NCBI GenBank assembly: GCA_036924285.1
Contig: JAYKYS010000015.1
Location: forward strand, 6,262,001-6,326,000
Direction of reading: 5' to 3'
Source: Asterella californica
Taxonomy: Eukaryota; Streptophyta; Marchantiopsida; Marchantiales; Aytoniaceae
DNA: 64,000 bases
Shown here: in pieces, positions 35,192 to 47,818 of the stretch
Position numbering within the stretch: the stretch's first letter is position 1
How the letters are laid out: each line of letters starts with the position of its first letter
Position numbers and translations under genes: made by a program
Notes under the pieces: model-generated
What the model saw: the letters and a program-made list of their open reading frames with translations, nothing else
What the model was told of the DNA's origin: nothing
Database searches by the model: none

Positions 35192-38100
35192 TCAAGACTC
35201 TTCAGCTTCGGCTTCAAACTCATCTTCAATCTGCATTGAGTCTTCAGCTTCATCCTCTGTAAACTCTGCAACGTTCTGGTCCTCCCCTCTCCTCCTAAAG
35301 AGCTTGATTCTCTTTCCTGCGACTGGTATCTTGAGCACTGCACCATCTAACTCTCTCAAAGAGTATGTGGCATTATCATAAACTTCTAACACCACATAAG
35401 GTCCAAACCATCTCTTGGAGAACTTCCTGATAGTGCTATGCTGATTATCAAGACTACTATCATAGACTAACACCCAATCACATTCCTTAACTGGTTTTGG
35501 TCGTAATCTATGCGTTCTATCAAATCTGCCTTTGTTTCTCTCTCTAGCAGTCTTTAACCTTTCCACAGCTTTGGCAACATCCTCAGGTCTTCGTTCTAAC
35601 TGCTGGATCCTTAATGCAAGAAGATCCTCCGTACTTCTACCATCTTCCCATGGCAAAACATTCCAAGTAGGCACAACCTCCTCAATCGGCATCACAGGTT
35701 TTTGCCCTAGTATCAACTCTGCTGGCATGTAACCTGTAACGGTACTATGAGTTATACGATCTGCTCACAAAGCAAATGATAGCAGTCTAGGCCATTCACG
35801 GATCTTACCCTTGCAAGCTTTTACCAAAGCTTTGATGATTGGCGGATGACCTCTTTCGCTCTTGTCATTCCCTTCAGGATTGTAAGCAGTGGTTAACGCC
35901 AACTTGATTCCCAATCGCTTGAAGAACTCAACTGCTTCTTGTGAATCCAGCTCACCCCTATCTGCAGTGATCTTTCCCACACACCCATATCTACAAATAA
36001 CATCTTCAAGTAGAAAGCGGCAGACACTAGCAGTGGTCTTCGTCCTCAAGGCACGGCCTTCAACTTGGTTAGATAGATCTTCTCTAGCCAAGACTAGATA
36101 CCTCATTTGTCCAAGCCCAAATGGCATAGTTATCAGATCCACTACCCATTTGTAATGAATGGCTAAAGGATAAGTAGGATATAATCCATCACGATGACGT
36201 ACGTTGGAATACATCTGGCAAGGTATACAGGATGAAACAAACTGTACTACATCCTTATACATACCCTTCCACCAATACTTCTCCTTCATCTTGGCAAATG
36301 TAGCCCAAACTCCTCTATGACCGGCCCATAGACTCTCATGAAACTCCTTGATCAGCTGCTGTTGCAATCCCAAGTCACATACCACCCGTTGCGGTAAACC
36401 TCCTTGTAGCTTAGGGCGCTTCCATAGATGTCCTCCATGTAAAAAGTAACCATAAGCTATTCTACGGATCCTCTTGAAATCTGCATCAGACCAGCCTTCT
36501 TGCCTTTCCAATGAACTCAAATAACGCCCAAGATCCAACCACTCGCAATCGTACATAGTTTCCTCAAATAACTCCAATGGAGCTGCAAAACAGCTTCTAT
36601 CTCTTCTAGCAAGAGCACTAGAATAGAACTCTGTTCCCACATCCTCCTGATCATCTATCATTTCTTTCTCATCGTAATACCTAGCCCTTGATAACATATC
36701 TGCCACAGGATTGTCCTTTCCTGCGATATGTCTAAACTCTGGGTTCAAGGACTTGATATATGCTATCCACCTCAACATAGCAATATCTGGAGTTGTACAG
36801 CTAGTGATCATTCCCAAGAGAGGTAAGCAATCTGTCTCCACAACCACAGGTGCTCCTATCAAGTATTCCTTATCACTCTTCATTGCAGTAACTACTCCCC
36901 ATAGCTCTCTCTTGATCTGAGGGTAGTCTCTCTGCCGTGAACTTAAGACCTTAGCACCAAAACGCACCACATATCTATTTCCATCCTTATCATCTTGTCC
37001 TATAGCCCACCCAATGCCAATAGGACTAGTATCAACAGTAAGGATAACAGATCTGCCCAACTCATATGTTACCTTCCGTAGAGTTGGTGGTGAAGACAAC
37101 AGATCCTTCAACTTCTTCATAGACTCGCTTTGCTCCTCTTGCCACTGAAATCTCTGCCCCTTCCTCAGCAACTTGTACAACGAATCTGCTACATGTGCAA
37201 AGTGTGGAATCCATATATGATAAAACACACATGCACCTAGAAACCTTCTCACCTCAGTAACTGATCCACATGTCTCCTTCATCCTTCGGATGGCATCAAC
37301 CTTGTTTGGACAAGGTTTCCGACCATAAGATCCACACAGATGTCTCACTATTAACACCTCCTGTTCTCCAAATACAGACTTTGTTCCTGATAAAGTCAAA
37401 TGAACCTCCTCCAGTCGACTCAATATCTTATCACAGTCGGCTATGTGATCTGCAACAAACTTACGGCACCCCCTCTGATCCATTACCTCATTCTTCTCCT
37501 CCTCAGCACACCCTTTGATCGGCACATCATCAAGGAATGGCATAGTTTTTTCAGGAATGAAATCCCTCAAAACTTTATTCATGCCATTCATCATATGTGC
37601 TACAGAATTGGTAGCACCTTGCGGCAAGGTGCACATCCTTAGTAACCCCAAAGGTGTCCTCATTGTAGTCAAGTCTCTACTCTCAGAGGATAACTGAAAC
37701 TGATCGTAACCTGAATATAAGTCTCCCATTGAATAGATAGCACGACCAGCAAAAGCCTCTGCAAACTCGTCTACAATAGGTCCTATACCCATATTCCTGA
37801 TAGTCACCTTGTTAACTGGCTGCATATCTTGAATGAATCTCAAAGCTCCACTCTTCTTCGGAACAGTAAACCATCTGCTAGAGTAGGGAGCTATAGATGG
37901 TTCCAAGATACCCATCCTAATCCTCTCATTGAGCAAGTCTATCAACTTTGGTAGATGAGCTCTAGGTACAAGGATAGGACGTAGATTCCAAGGCACATGC
38001 GGTATAGTAAAGATTACCATAGGTGCAACTACACTTGGATCTACACATCTTACTTCATGTGACTCAAACGCAAACGCCTTACCAAGCCTAGATAGCATCT

Positions 38101-38698
38101 CCCTGAAGCTCTTCTTCTCTTGCTCAGTAAGAAATCCATCACCTCCAATCCTCAGCTCCTTCAGTGTTGTCTCTGTGAACTGGTGTCCAATTCTTCTCGG
38201 TCCTCTTAGCGTCGGTTCTCGTGCAGCTTGCTCCATCTTCTGATTGTAATCGAGTGGTAAAGGCAAAGCCACTGGTTTGACTTTCTTTGCCACTGACTTG
38301 TACTTGGTCTCCACATACACCTCTTGTCGGTCTATAAACTTATCAATAACATCATAAAGCTCCTTGGAGCTCACTCTCACCACTCTATCTACATCATCTG
38401 TAGAGCTTTCTAATATAGATTTCAACTCCCCTATAGTATCTACCAAATACTGCTCTTCAAACACTCCAGATATGTATTCATCTCCTGCTAACTCTCCAAT
38501 ATCCCACAAAGACTGCTGTACATACTTCACATGTTGCCTCTCAAACCTCTTCAGATTCTCAACCTTCCTATAACATACTGATCCACATGACGTCAATCCC
38601 AAGAAGCTAGTGGATAAAGCTTCCTGCTTTATTGGATCAGGCGAGAATCCTAGCTCTACTGTACCGTTGAAGTCTCGCTCTTCAATGGTACTCTGCCA
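35192..38698 (-). pseudogene. Gypsy Pol: RT, RNase H, integrase (one nonsense mutation)
   Basis: This frame has no AUG near its start. It opens at the slippery heptamer 38698-38704 in the -1 frame of protease and runs to 35192. RT motifs are RFIQDMQPVNKVTIRN, YSMGDLYSGYDQFQL, LPQGATNS and the catalytic PFLDDVPIKG. RNase H begins VILTVDTSPIGIGWAIGQ. The integrase zinc region reads HESLWAGHRG...CIPCQ, and the DDE core has KWVVDL, ITADRGELD and SERGHPPI. The C-terminal tail is acidic and no chromodomain is seen. A single in-frame TGA at 35765-35767 replaces a Trp codon present in the copy at 61129-63219. Otherwise the frame is open for more than 1100 codons. Confidence 0.93.
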
Positions 38699-38704
38699 AA
38701 ACCC
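38656..38704 (-). promoter_or_regulatory. Candidate -1 frameshift signal, Gypsy minus copy
   Basis: The heptamer GGGTTTT (minus strand, 38704-38698) lies in register G GGT TTT of the protease frame. A 6-base spacer follows, then a hairpin with arms GTACCATTGAAG and CTTCAACGGTAC and loop AGCGAGA. The protease stop lies 2 bases past the hairpin. The sequence is identical to that in the plus copy at 59708-59756. Confidence 0.6.
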
Positions 38705-38967
38705 CTAGACTCTCTAAACTCCTGAGTAATCTTAGGCAGTGGACGGTCTCTCAAGCTATCACGATTCCTCTCATGTTCTGCAGCAACGGTCAAAAACTGA
38801 ACAGCTCTTTTGCCGTCTCTACTACGTATCCTAGCATAGGCTGAACCATCATCCATAACTCGTGTCTCCATTCTAACAGCAGTAATGTAAGGCTGTCCTA
38901 GAATGATAGGATAGGTTGACATGTCTTGCACAAAGAAAAGATCCCCTACCAAATGCTCGAACTCCAC
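38656..38967 (-). pseudogene. Gypsy protease C-terminal end fused to LTR sequence
   Basis: From about 38938 the reading is protease: FFVQDMSTYPIILGQPYITA, then DGSAYARIRSRDGKRAVQFL, ending at TAG 38656-38658. Upstream of that, codons come from the LTR (the ORF start at 38967). The catalytic Asp region and all of gag are deleted. The end overlaps the pol frame. Confidence 0.85.
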
Positions 38968-39396
38968 TCTAGAGCTCTGTTTCTAAATTTAGAGTTTAAC
39001 AAAAGACAAAAACAGACCAATGGGAGTTCATAGCTCCACTTGGTTGTCCTTTAGTACCCTAAACCACGTGGCAACTTAGTTTTACTCATAGGCTACCACG
39101 TCCAGCTCCCTAGAGTGCCAACGTAAAACTTAAACTACCTAAAACGACACGCAGCCCCGAAAAATAACTTAAATCAGCTAGAAAGCGTGCATGGGCGACA
39201 CGCAAATACAACCCATGAGCTTAAGCCCTATCAACATGGTAATCAACCTACTAAGTCTCAAAATAGTGTTAACACCGTATGCAAAGGTGTCAAACATATA
39301 CATAAACAACTAGAAGTAATATAAGCTAACTTCTAGAACTACTAAACTCAAGCGTCGGAGTAGAAATATAGCATGTAGCCGCCAAGTAGCGCGACA
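38940..39396 (-). repeat. Gypsy 5' LTR, truncated (minus copy)
   Basis: This is the first ~457 bp of the LTR. It stops at GGGGATCTT, where the sequence switches to protease with only 2-3 bases of shared sequence (TT or TTC). That is a deletion joint, not a normal LTR end. Confidence 0.88.
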
Positions 39397-39859
39397 ACGC
39401 GAGACAATAGTGCGTGTCCAAGTTTGAGTTTCTTTACTGCAGGAGGAATATTAATCGAAATTGTGTTACGCGGGGTAGGAAGAAGTTCTACCATTAACTT
39501 TGTACAGATATCCGATCCGATGGTCGCGGCTTTTAGAAGGGAGGTTGCAAAGTTACTCGTTAGTTTTTGAATGGTGTCAATTACGAAAGATAGTGCATTT
39601 GGTCTGGATATGAATGCTCCGCTCATAATTTTTTGCGTCTCAGAAGTTTCATTATAGTGGAGTGATTTTGAAATCGGAGGGAGCGAAGCTTGTGCTTGTT
39701 CTAGGTCATGGACATGACGTCGACACACATATAGTTTTGAAGGAGATAGGGTTGTTGAGAGTAATCGAGGTGATTCACAATTTGATCGAACTGAAAATGT
39801 TCTCAGTGTTACATTTCTTCATCCGGAGAGAAACGTAGCTCTCAAACAAGTCGAACCAT

Positions 39860-40339
39860 CGAAGAGAAAAAAAAAACGTTTGAATGCTTTTGACTATGAC
39901 AAGATCGTCAATTATTTGGAAGATCTTGATAATTTTGCATCTTTATATGGAGCTGAGAGGAAGATGAAGATCAAAACGAGAAGATGTTTGACGAAATCTA
40001 CTATCTTTAACGTCATGGCAGCACAGATATTTTTCTTTGGTCACCAGAGAGAAGATGAAGAAATGAGTGGCTCAATACATTGATATGTACAAACTGAAAG
40101 ATAGTACTGATGGAGATGTGACTGAGACAAAAATGACTCATAGTGTTACTTTAGAAGAGAAGTTGAATTCTCGTTGTCCTCATTTTGATCGTATGAATGA
40201 TGTATTTGAAAGTCGGATCAATATAGATCCTTCTGCAATATCTTCTAAGGGTTTAGAGGATTCTATGAGTTTAGATGATTTGGGTGGATCGGATGATCAT
40301 GTTATCGGATCATCGAAGAATACATCGATGAAAGGCTAG
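39860..40339 (+). pseudogene. PIF/Harbinger accessory protein, decayed
   Basis: It reads NAFDYDKIVNYLEDLDNFAS at 39880-39940. After frame changes it continues VTLEEKLNSRCPHFDRMNDV, then FESRINIDPSAISSKGLEDS, to a stop at 40337. Both blocks match the protein at 7850-8210 in order and spacing. It is inferred to be the Myb/SANT-like partner of a Harbinger transposase. A transposase fragment of the same group follows at 41770-42130. Confidence 0.6.
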
Positions 40340-40673
40340 AAAAAGAAGAAGTGAAGAAACAAAAAATGACTTTTTACATTGGAATAACAAGAGCAAGAAG
40401 AGATATAGAAGAAATCAAAAGTGATTTTGATTTCATTGATTCAGTGTAAATATTTTTCTATCATGATAGAAGTAAACAATGATAGAAGCAAATTGTTTCA
40501 GACTGATATCTCTCATTATGATTTGTATGTTTGAAGCTGATCCAAATACAAAAAGACACAAAGATAGAGAATTAGGATGGATTTTGCTTCATGTTTTATA
40601 AGTTAGAGTGATGTTTGTTGTGTTGGTTGGATTTTGCTTCATACTTGGTTCATATTGCTTAATTTTTTTAGAA

Positions 40674-41569
40674 GATGAAGAAAGAATTCTCTTGGAGAGG
40701 ATAAATTGGCAGAAAGAGGAAGCTGATACTTTAACCCGGATCATTCAACAGAAGGAATAAGAGTTTTTGAAAAGAAAAGGAGAGCTAAAGACTATCGAAT
40801 ATGAGACTGAAGTGGAGAGAGAAGAATTATCTCGTGTACAAGGGTCTAAAGAGTTCTTGCCTCGTTTGGTTCATCTTTCTGTCATAGGACGGAAGACTCT
40901 TATCTTTGATTTGAATGATCTTTTGGTACAAGTGCAGAAGAACGAGCATGAGTTGATGCCAGCTCGTGAAAGAGTATATGTAGTAGAGACTACCAAGAAG
41001 CACTCAATCCGATACGTGGTTCTACTTGGAGTAAAAGATTTTCTAGAGATTTGTCTAAAAAAATTTCATGTTATCATGTGGACATCTCGTATTTTATTAA
41101 ACACATGAGTTCTACTACGTGCTATAGAAGAAAAAGATTACATACCTCCTTGAGTAGCAACTGGGAAGGTATGTTACATTTCATCATTCGTTGTTCCTAA
41201 TATGAATTGATGTATCACTTTGTTTAGGTTAGAAATGTATATATGTTACCGTTTGATATTTTTGCCAGCCAAGTTAGAATACAAATATTGTGTATCCTAA
41301 CTTATTAAGTATGTAGAGTGTTTGCTCAAGACATGTGTTTCAAGTATAAGACAGTTCGAGAAGCAGCATACGAGAATCATCTATAAATGAAAGATTTCAT
41401 GATTCTCCATCAACACAACTTAAGCACGAGAGATGTTTTGATAATGGACGGCTGTCGAATCAAGAATCATACTAATCATCTTTTTAATGCTATCAATCTT
41501 CTTCTTTTTTCTCCTTTCACTACAAATAATGACCCAGAGAGCTATTTAGAAGTCACTTTGTTACTTTGA
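40674..41569 (+). pseudogene. FCP1/NIF-like HAD-family pseudogene
   Basis: The exon up to about 41168 has a charged helix (KRKGELKTIEYETEVEREEL), then RKTLIFDLNDLLVQVQ and VKDFLEICLKKFHVIMWTSR, the core of the FCP1/NIF phosphatase fold. It ends at a GT donor after GGGAAG. The next exon starts near 41311 (VFAQDMCFKYKTVREAAYEN, then LSTRDVLIMDGCRIKNHTNH) and ends at the stop at 41567. The active-site DxDxT is DLNDL here, so the second Asp is absent. Stops at 40757, 41105, 41152 and 41384 show decay. It is a paralogue of 54956-55954 and sits between two Harbinger genes. Confidence 0.72.
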
Positions 41570-41769
41570 AATTCTTCATTGGGAGTATGATGAACTACAC
41601 CAAACAAATGATTCAAAAATCAAGTAAAATGATTCAGTTGAGTTGAGAGAATTCATATTGCAGATCATTTTGTTACAAAAAGTTTTTTAAAGTGTGTGAG
41701 ATTGATTGATGGTATTTTATTTTATTTACGATGGGAAGACTTATCTTGATAAAAAAATGTAATTATAGC

Positions 41770-42130
41770 ATCAATGCTCAAGTGATATGCGATCATTGGA
41801 GAAAAACTGTGTATATCTTTTCAGATATGTCGAGAAGTTATCAAGATCTACATTGTTTTACGAAAATCAAACATTTGGGGACATCTACATGCAGAGAATA
41901 TGTTTTTTGAGTCTCATCAATATTTACTAGGTGATTCAGAATATTCTTCTCTCCGACATTTAGTATCTTCTTTCGAATGACTTTTAGAGACAAAGAGAAG
42001 CAAGAGTTTCATACTTGTGTTGCACATGCCAGAGTAGCAAATGAACATTGCATCGATATTTTTAAATTGAGATATTTTCTTTGACATGAAGACACAATTG
42101 AAAACAAAAAATGAGAACAAGTTTCTCGTG
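41770..42130 (+). pseudogene. PIF/Harbinger transposase fragment
   Basis: Blocks are FSDMSRSYQDLHCFTKIKHL at about 41818-41877, HQYLLGDSEYSSLRHLVSSF at 41911-41970, and after a frame change KQEFHTCVAHARVANEHCID at about 41996-42060. They match the second and third catalytic regions of the transposase at 21928-23342 (SDSGYTPLPRLV, EEFNTYLAHARVINEH). The N-terminal half is missing. Confidence 0.7.
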
Positions 42131-45100
42131 AGATGAGTAAACTATAGTGCAATGTTGCATAACTTTTTGTTGAATCCAAAAAAACTAGTGGCTGAAGGAG
42201 ATAGGCAGGTAATTTTAAACTGAGATATAGATGAAAAATTTATAAAAAGGTGACATCAACATTAGTGGGATGGTTCATAGAAATAGAGTAATGAGTATTT
42301 GTTTAAAGATGAATAGACATGTTGGTGGGGTTCTGTTCAGATAATCTCTGAGATGAATAGACAAGTTGGTGGATTCTGTACAATGGAGTGGTAATTGATT
42401 TCTCATTGATTCCTGACAATTGGCAAATGAAATGATTTTATTTTAACAAATGAACTAGAGTCGTCTACGTACACTCTATAATATTTTTACTAGAGAGAAA
42501 GCGTTAAGAACTTCAATAAATTTAATTTGCGTGTTTTTCCTAACCTAAATTTGATCCTCTTAATTAGGAAAAGATATATAGATTATGTTATATATAATAA
42601 TAACTTCTTGAGAATATTAACTCTTGAGAATATTGCTTCTGAAAATAAGAAAAGTTAACAACTTTGTTGTATAACAAACTCGCTGAGTAGTATACATTTA
42701 TTCCAGTTGTTCGTTTAAGCAGATTGCAATCATAACTATTATGAAAAGATTAGTCAAGACAGAAACAGAAACTTTGCTAATTGTAAACCCTTGCTCTTGT
42801 TATGATATAAAATGTAATGGTAGAAAGCACACGTACCTAAACCGTTAAGGAAGAGTCTTTCTTTTTTCTTTTGACATGAGAGAACCTACCAAAGAAATGC
42901 GTCTGGACCCCAATTCATCGTAAAAAATGACAAGATCTCACTCCATTGGAAATCATATCATTTAGCACAGATGAGTTAACTGCAAAGAATCTTTTCACCG
43001 AACCATCATATCACTTTAGCACAGATGACTGACCTACAAGGAATCACCGAGCTTCTAGAGAAGTTTCCGTCGCTTACTGTTATGGGGAAATTCTTTAATA
43101 AACTCTACAAGAAAGACAAATTAGCTATGAATGTTAAATGTTAATCTCACCTAGAGTTGCGAGGCGTTCTAGACTGAACCTATAAGGACCGCGCAGAAAG
43201 ACGTGCTTCTAAGAGTATAAATAGGAGAGGTTATTAGAAGAAATTATTAATTCAACCAAATAATTAATTTATTAGCTAACTTTTTCCGTTGTTTGCTTCT
43301 CCATCGCAAGATGAAAGAGGTGAAATATTCACTTCTGACGTTGATATAGGCAGACATGTTTATATCTTGTTGGAATATTTCATGGGGGAACACAATAAAG
43401 TATATCACATGTTGAGAGAAAGATTGCGATATATTTTATTTTGACCTCCTCATTTGAAGATAGAGGAGTCAAATATATAGAGAAATTGGATTATCATTTA
43501 ATAAGTGTTGGCAAAAATGATTCAATACAATTCAATTCAAATACAAACAGTAAATAAAAGACATTTGTCAGCTGCTTTTTGGTTGTGATCATGTTTCTAA
43601 CTTGTGCTGTTGTGGCAGCAAATATAAATTGCTCCCTTTTCTCCATCGTTTGGCGTTAGCTTCTGCTTCACGAATCAGTAAGTGCATTGGCTTGCTTCCC
43701 AGTTCTATACTATATAAGAAACTCTTATAAATTTAAAGGATTGTATGTTTGGAATAAACTGATTTGAAGAAATTTATGCTTTTCCAATTGAGGTGATAAT
43801 TTAAGATTACTTCTGGGTAATAAAAAGCCTCACCTTTGAATTCAAACCTTGAACAGAATAAATATACATGTCTCATGAGCGTGGAAGGGAAGGAGGTAAA
43901 AGAAGAAGGAAATGACATACCATTTAGGTCACCAGACGTGGCTCTTTTGGAACTATAAAGAGAGAGTTATGTGATTTTGAAGTTAAAAGGGCCAAGATAT
44001 TAGTTGGGAGTTCAATTTCGATTCTGAAGTCAAGATTGGAGAGTTACTTTTACTGAGTTTCGTGAAAACTTCGATTTTGAAATTGAGATATTTGAGTGAG
44101 TTTTGGGTGGAAATTGAGTGGAGTCGCAATTGAAAAAAGAGATAAAGATAAAAAGAATAAGAATAAGAACACAAAGTAATATAATTTTTTGGTTTGAGAA
44201 TCTATTTTTGATAAGTTGACTTTCAATTGAATTAATACAACATAAAAATATAAACGTAAAGTTGATTTGTACTATGTCTATCGTTTATCATTCAATCTTA
44301 TGGTCAGGTCCTGTACTTATCTCTTCAATGTAAATAAAACTTATAACTAAAAAAAACATAAAAACAAAACAATAAAAACAAAGAGTTGAGGTAAAAAACA
44401 GAAACCTTAGTACTACTACTGTACCTCTCTTCACTGAAGTCTAACACCAACAACGAAGTAAATGTTCATGCGGTCAGACTCAAAGCTAATATAATCGAAG
44501 GAAAATAAGAGAATGACTGTCAATTACTTTTACTCGCCTTCAGTAAGTCACCACTTGGAAAGTTGTTCTTTTTCTGAAATCAAGAGAAATTTGAAATTAA
44601 CTGTTTTGCCTTTGAAACTTGAATGTGTCAAAACGCTGAACTGGGCTTGATTGGAGTGGGCCCTCTTGCTTCGTGCTGACAAGCTTTGAAGCCAAAACAC
44701 CGTGCCCTTTATCTCATACTCCCTTAGTGGAGTCATCTAAAGCCCTCATCTAGTTAACAACATTAACATACCACTTAGGTCGTCCCTGGTGCATCATAAG
44801 TTTTTCGGCTTATGTTTTCTACTTAGAGCAGGTTCGGTAATTAGCAGGTACAACGCACTACTCAGCTTTTTTTCCCCATTAAACTGAAAATCGAGATGCT
44901 TCAAACTTTAGACGATTCCTGGATGGTATGCCCGCGGATTGAACTTACCCAAAGCATGTTTTCAAAGTTTTCGCTATTTTGACCGCACGAAGGTTTTCTT
45001 CACGTCTAGAACCGAAAGGTCATCGTTCTTGAGGGCACTTGCTCGTGGTGTAGGACAAGCAGTAGGTCTTCGGTTACACTTTGAATCATCCATTTGATGA

Positions 45101-45470
45101 ATTGTCCATTTTGTGTGCATATTGATAGGTGATAGTTGTTTTAGAGTAAGACGCGCAGTAAGTTCTATTGGTGCAATCTATCAGTTCTTTGAGAATGTTA
45201 GCACTTTGCTCTACCGTCTGACTCTTCCGATGTGTAATGTATAGTCGAGCAATCGTTTCTTGAAGGTGTAGCAAGTAGCTGTGTGAATCACATTTTGATG
45301 TGCACAGATGGATGTAAACCGCAGAGACACAGCTATGGGAATGGACTCACAAATCGATCCTAGTCAACTCGATTCACTTTTCTAGTAGGTTGATCACACG
45401 TTCGTGTAAGATGAAAATCTTGATCTAGATTCAGGTAATGGTCCTCTTGACGCATGAAATGGATCGAATG
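42131..45470. other. AT-rich noncoding region
   Basis: No gene, LTR or RNA gene was recognised. ORFs are short and without motifs. Low-complexity A-rich runs occur at 44340-44400. The left border of the Harbinger element that follows was not located. Confidence 0.35.
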
Positions 45471-45479
45471 GACCTCGAC

Positions 45480-46135
45480 ATAGATGAGACACTTGGCAAG
45501 TCTTGATGTTAATTCAAGCAAAGAAGAAGAGTAATTTTTTACGAAACTGTCACCGTAGAAGATGAAAAGCGAAATGGCAAAGTGAGAAGCTATTTCGCAA
45601 GTCCTTCTTGAGCAAGGTGTATTCGCTGATAGGAAGGAAGCAATGTAAGACAAAGTGGGATGTGGTCTTCATTAACTACAAGAAAATACGTGATCACAAC
45701 AAACTCACAAGAAATGCTCCTTATTGAGTTCTTTCAGCCGAAGAGAGGAAGGAGAAGGGGCTTCTGCCTGCTTACGAGGAGGAGTGGTGGAACTTGCTAG
45801 ATAGCTTTTACATAGCTTTTACCGTTCTAGACCTTGTGTTTCTGCACCATCTATGGAGTCTCGAGGATCTCCAGTAGCGATCTCGAGGAAGATCTCACTT
45901 CCAACCGTCATAATGGAAAACGAAAAAGAAACTCACTTGATGGTTAGAAAGAAGTAACTGAAAGCATGGATCAAATCGGAAATGTAATGCAAGAGCTTGA
46001 GGCTAATAGACTTGCACATTCTCGAGATAGTAATGATCGGAAGTTCTAGCTCACCGAACGCACAAACTATCGTTTGTGTGACATGTTTAGTGGGTTGGCA
46101 GCTGTCATTGCTGATGCAGTGAGATAGCATCCAGA
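45480..46135 (+). pseudogene. Harbinger trihelix/Myb-SANT-like accessory protein, decayed
   Basis: Blocks are TWQVLMLIQAKKKSNFLRN near 45491-45547, then GRKQCKTKWDVVFINYKKIR and DHNKLTR at 45630-45712. After these come VLSAEERKEKGLLPAYEEEW and WNLLDSF at 45728-45810, and NVMQELEANRLAHSRDSNDR near 45981-46040. The spaced Trp residues with the KCKTKWD..YKKI motif are typical of trihelix (GT-1-like) Myb/SANT domains, which bind DNA. The tail is coiled coil. Stops and frame changes interrupt it. It lies in tandem with the transposase at 46594-47818. Confidence 0.65.
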
Positions 46136-46593
46136 ATTTTGGTGATTGGGTTGGACTGTGTGTTGCTTGTTATTTATCCTAGCACTGCAGTTGCATGTTA
46201 TCATTTCAACGTCATTATTCTCTTATGAATGGTTGTAGGTAGAGGTGTTAATACTATTTATGAACCTTCTGTTGTGAATGACGAGGTCCAACTACTCTTC
46301 GTGTGAATGACGAGAGTATCTACTATTTGAGACTAGCTGGTTCTGAAGTCTCGACGCTTGAGCAGCATTTTGGAGTTTACAGCTTGCATATAAAATGTGT
46401 GTGATGCTTGTTCCACTTGAAGTAGCACTTAAGAACCGTGTTTGTTGAAGGAACGGTTATGCTTGATGTTCAGCTGATTATGCTTGACAATGTTTGTTAT
46501 CGATTTGCTGTTTTTCTGAGTTTACAAAGTTCGCTGACTTGTTTTTGTCATTGACAGGCTTCGACCATTGGAGGCAAAGACTTATGCTTATGT

Positions 46594-47818
46594 TGGCCTT
46601 GGCTATGATTATTCTACATGCAATCGAACGCTATATTTATGATTTGATCATGGAGAGTGATGAAGAAGAAGAGCCTATGCAACTGAAAGTTTGGTTTTCT
46701 ATCCTTGAGTCTGGTTTCTGACCCTTATCTTTTGACTATGGTGATTTGAGATGGTGGGTGAAAAGACTAGATGTTGTGTGGTTTGACTACTATTTGATGG
46801 AAGTGTACGAAGAAGAGAGATGGGAGCGGACCATGTGAATGTCAAAAAACATGTTTTTGTGGTTAGTTGAGGAGCTAGCTCTCCAGTTAAAGAAGTTGGA
46901 CACTCGATTCTGAAAAGCAGTCCTCGTTGAGATTCGAGTTGGCGTGACGATTTTTCGACTTGCTCATGCTGATCCTTATTTTCTGATTTCTGAGCGATTT
47001 GGCTTGGAAGAGACAACCGTTTGTGAAATCATCCAAGAATTCGTGCCTATCATCTGTAATATTCTTGGTCCTCGTTTCTTGAAGTGATCTATAGGATCAG
47101 AAATGGAAGTTATGATCGAAGGGTTCTATCGCATTTGTAAACTACTTAACATCCAAGGGACGATTGATTGCTCGTATATTCTCATAAAAGCTTCCCCAGG
47201 TCACAGTACTGCATTCGATTATTACAGTCGAAAAGGATATCACAGTATACAGTTGTGAGCTATATGTGACTCTTCCAGATGTTTTACTGATATTTCATGT
47301 GGGATGCCAAGATCCGTGAATGATCAGCAAATTCTCAAAGTTTCCTCTTTGTGGTTCAAGGGTCGAGAGTATTTGCAAGAACCAGCAATAACTGCCAGTG
47401 CTGGGTTCATGTTGCATCATTACCTTCTGGGTGACAGCGGTTACACGAACTATGGCTGGCTAATTCTTCCGTATCGTACTAGAGCTAACATGCCGTCTGC
47501 CCATGCTATCTTTAATAAGAGTCATGAGCAAGCGGTCGGAGCATTATAGAACAAACATTTAGAATGTTAAAGAATCGGTTCTCTATTCTTTACACTGACA
47601 TCAACAATATGGTGAACTGGGCACCGCAGATAATACATTCATGTTGTATTCTGCATACTATCTTGGTAAGGAGACGCGAGCAAATACAAGCTGAATTGCT
47701 GGATCTGCCTATGGCGGTTGATCTTGTTCATGCAGGAGCCAGGAGCAACGGAGGCTACGGAACTGCATATGCAAATGTAGTTCGAGATGAGCTTGTCACT
47801 TTTCAGTGTTTAACTTAA
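46594..47818 (+). pseudogene. PIF/Harbinger (HARBI1-like) transposase, decayed
   Basis: The order is YDLIMESDEEEEP (46632-46675), MFLWLVEELALQLKKLDTRF (46850-46909), EIRVGVTIFRLAHADPYFLI, and IQGTIDCSYILIKASPGHST with the first Asp. Next come MPRSVNDQQILKVSSLWFKG (47304-47363), HHYLLGDSGYTNYGWLILPY with the second Asp, SHEQAVGAL around the Glu, and HSCCILHTILVRRRE. It follows the HARBI1 pattern throughout. Stops at about 46719, 46837, 46911, 47083, 47257 and 47547 inactivate it. Because all blocks are in order, it is the best-preserved Harbinger transposase here. Confidence 0.82.

Larger units (their letters stand above)
33583..39396 (-). mobile_element. Ty3/Gypsy retrotransposon, gag-deleted copy
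   Basis: The 3' LTR is 33583-35145. A truncated 5' LTR is about 38940-39396. Both start TGTCGCGCTACTTGGCGG on the minus strand. ACGC flanks the element on each side (33579-33582 and 39397-39400), a 4-bp target duplication. A purine tract (CAGAGGGGGTGGA) precedes the 3' LTR. Inside, the end of protease and all of pol remain. Gag and most of protease are gone, and the 5' LTR is joined directly to the protease sequence near 38940. The shared LTR portion shows about six differences over roughly 450 bp. Same family as 55955-64000. Confidence 0.92.

Noticed and set aside
39397..39728. Minus-strand ORF next to the Gypsy 5' LTR as a host gene interrupted by the element
   Set aside because: Reading across the ACGC target site gives a stop within a few codons and no motif was recognised; it is kept as noncoding flank.
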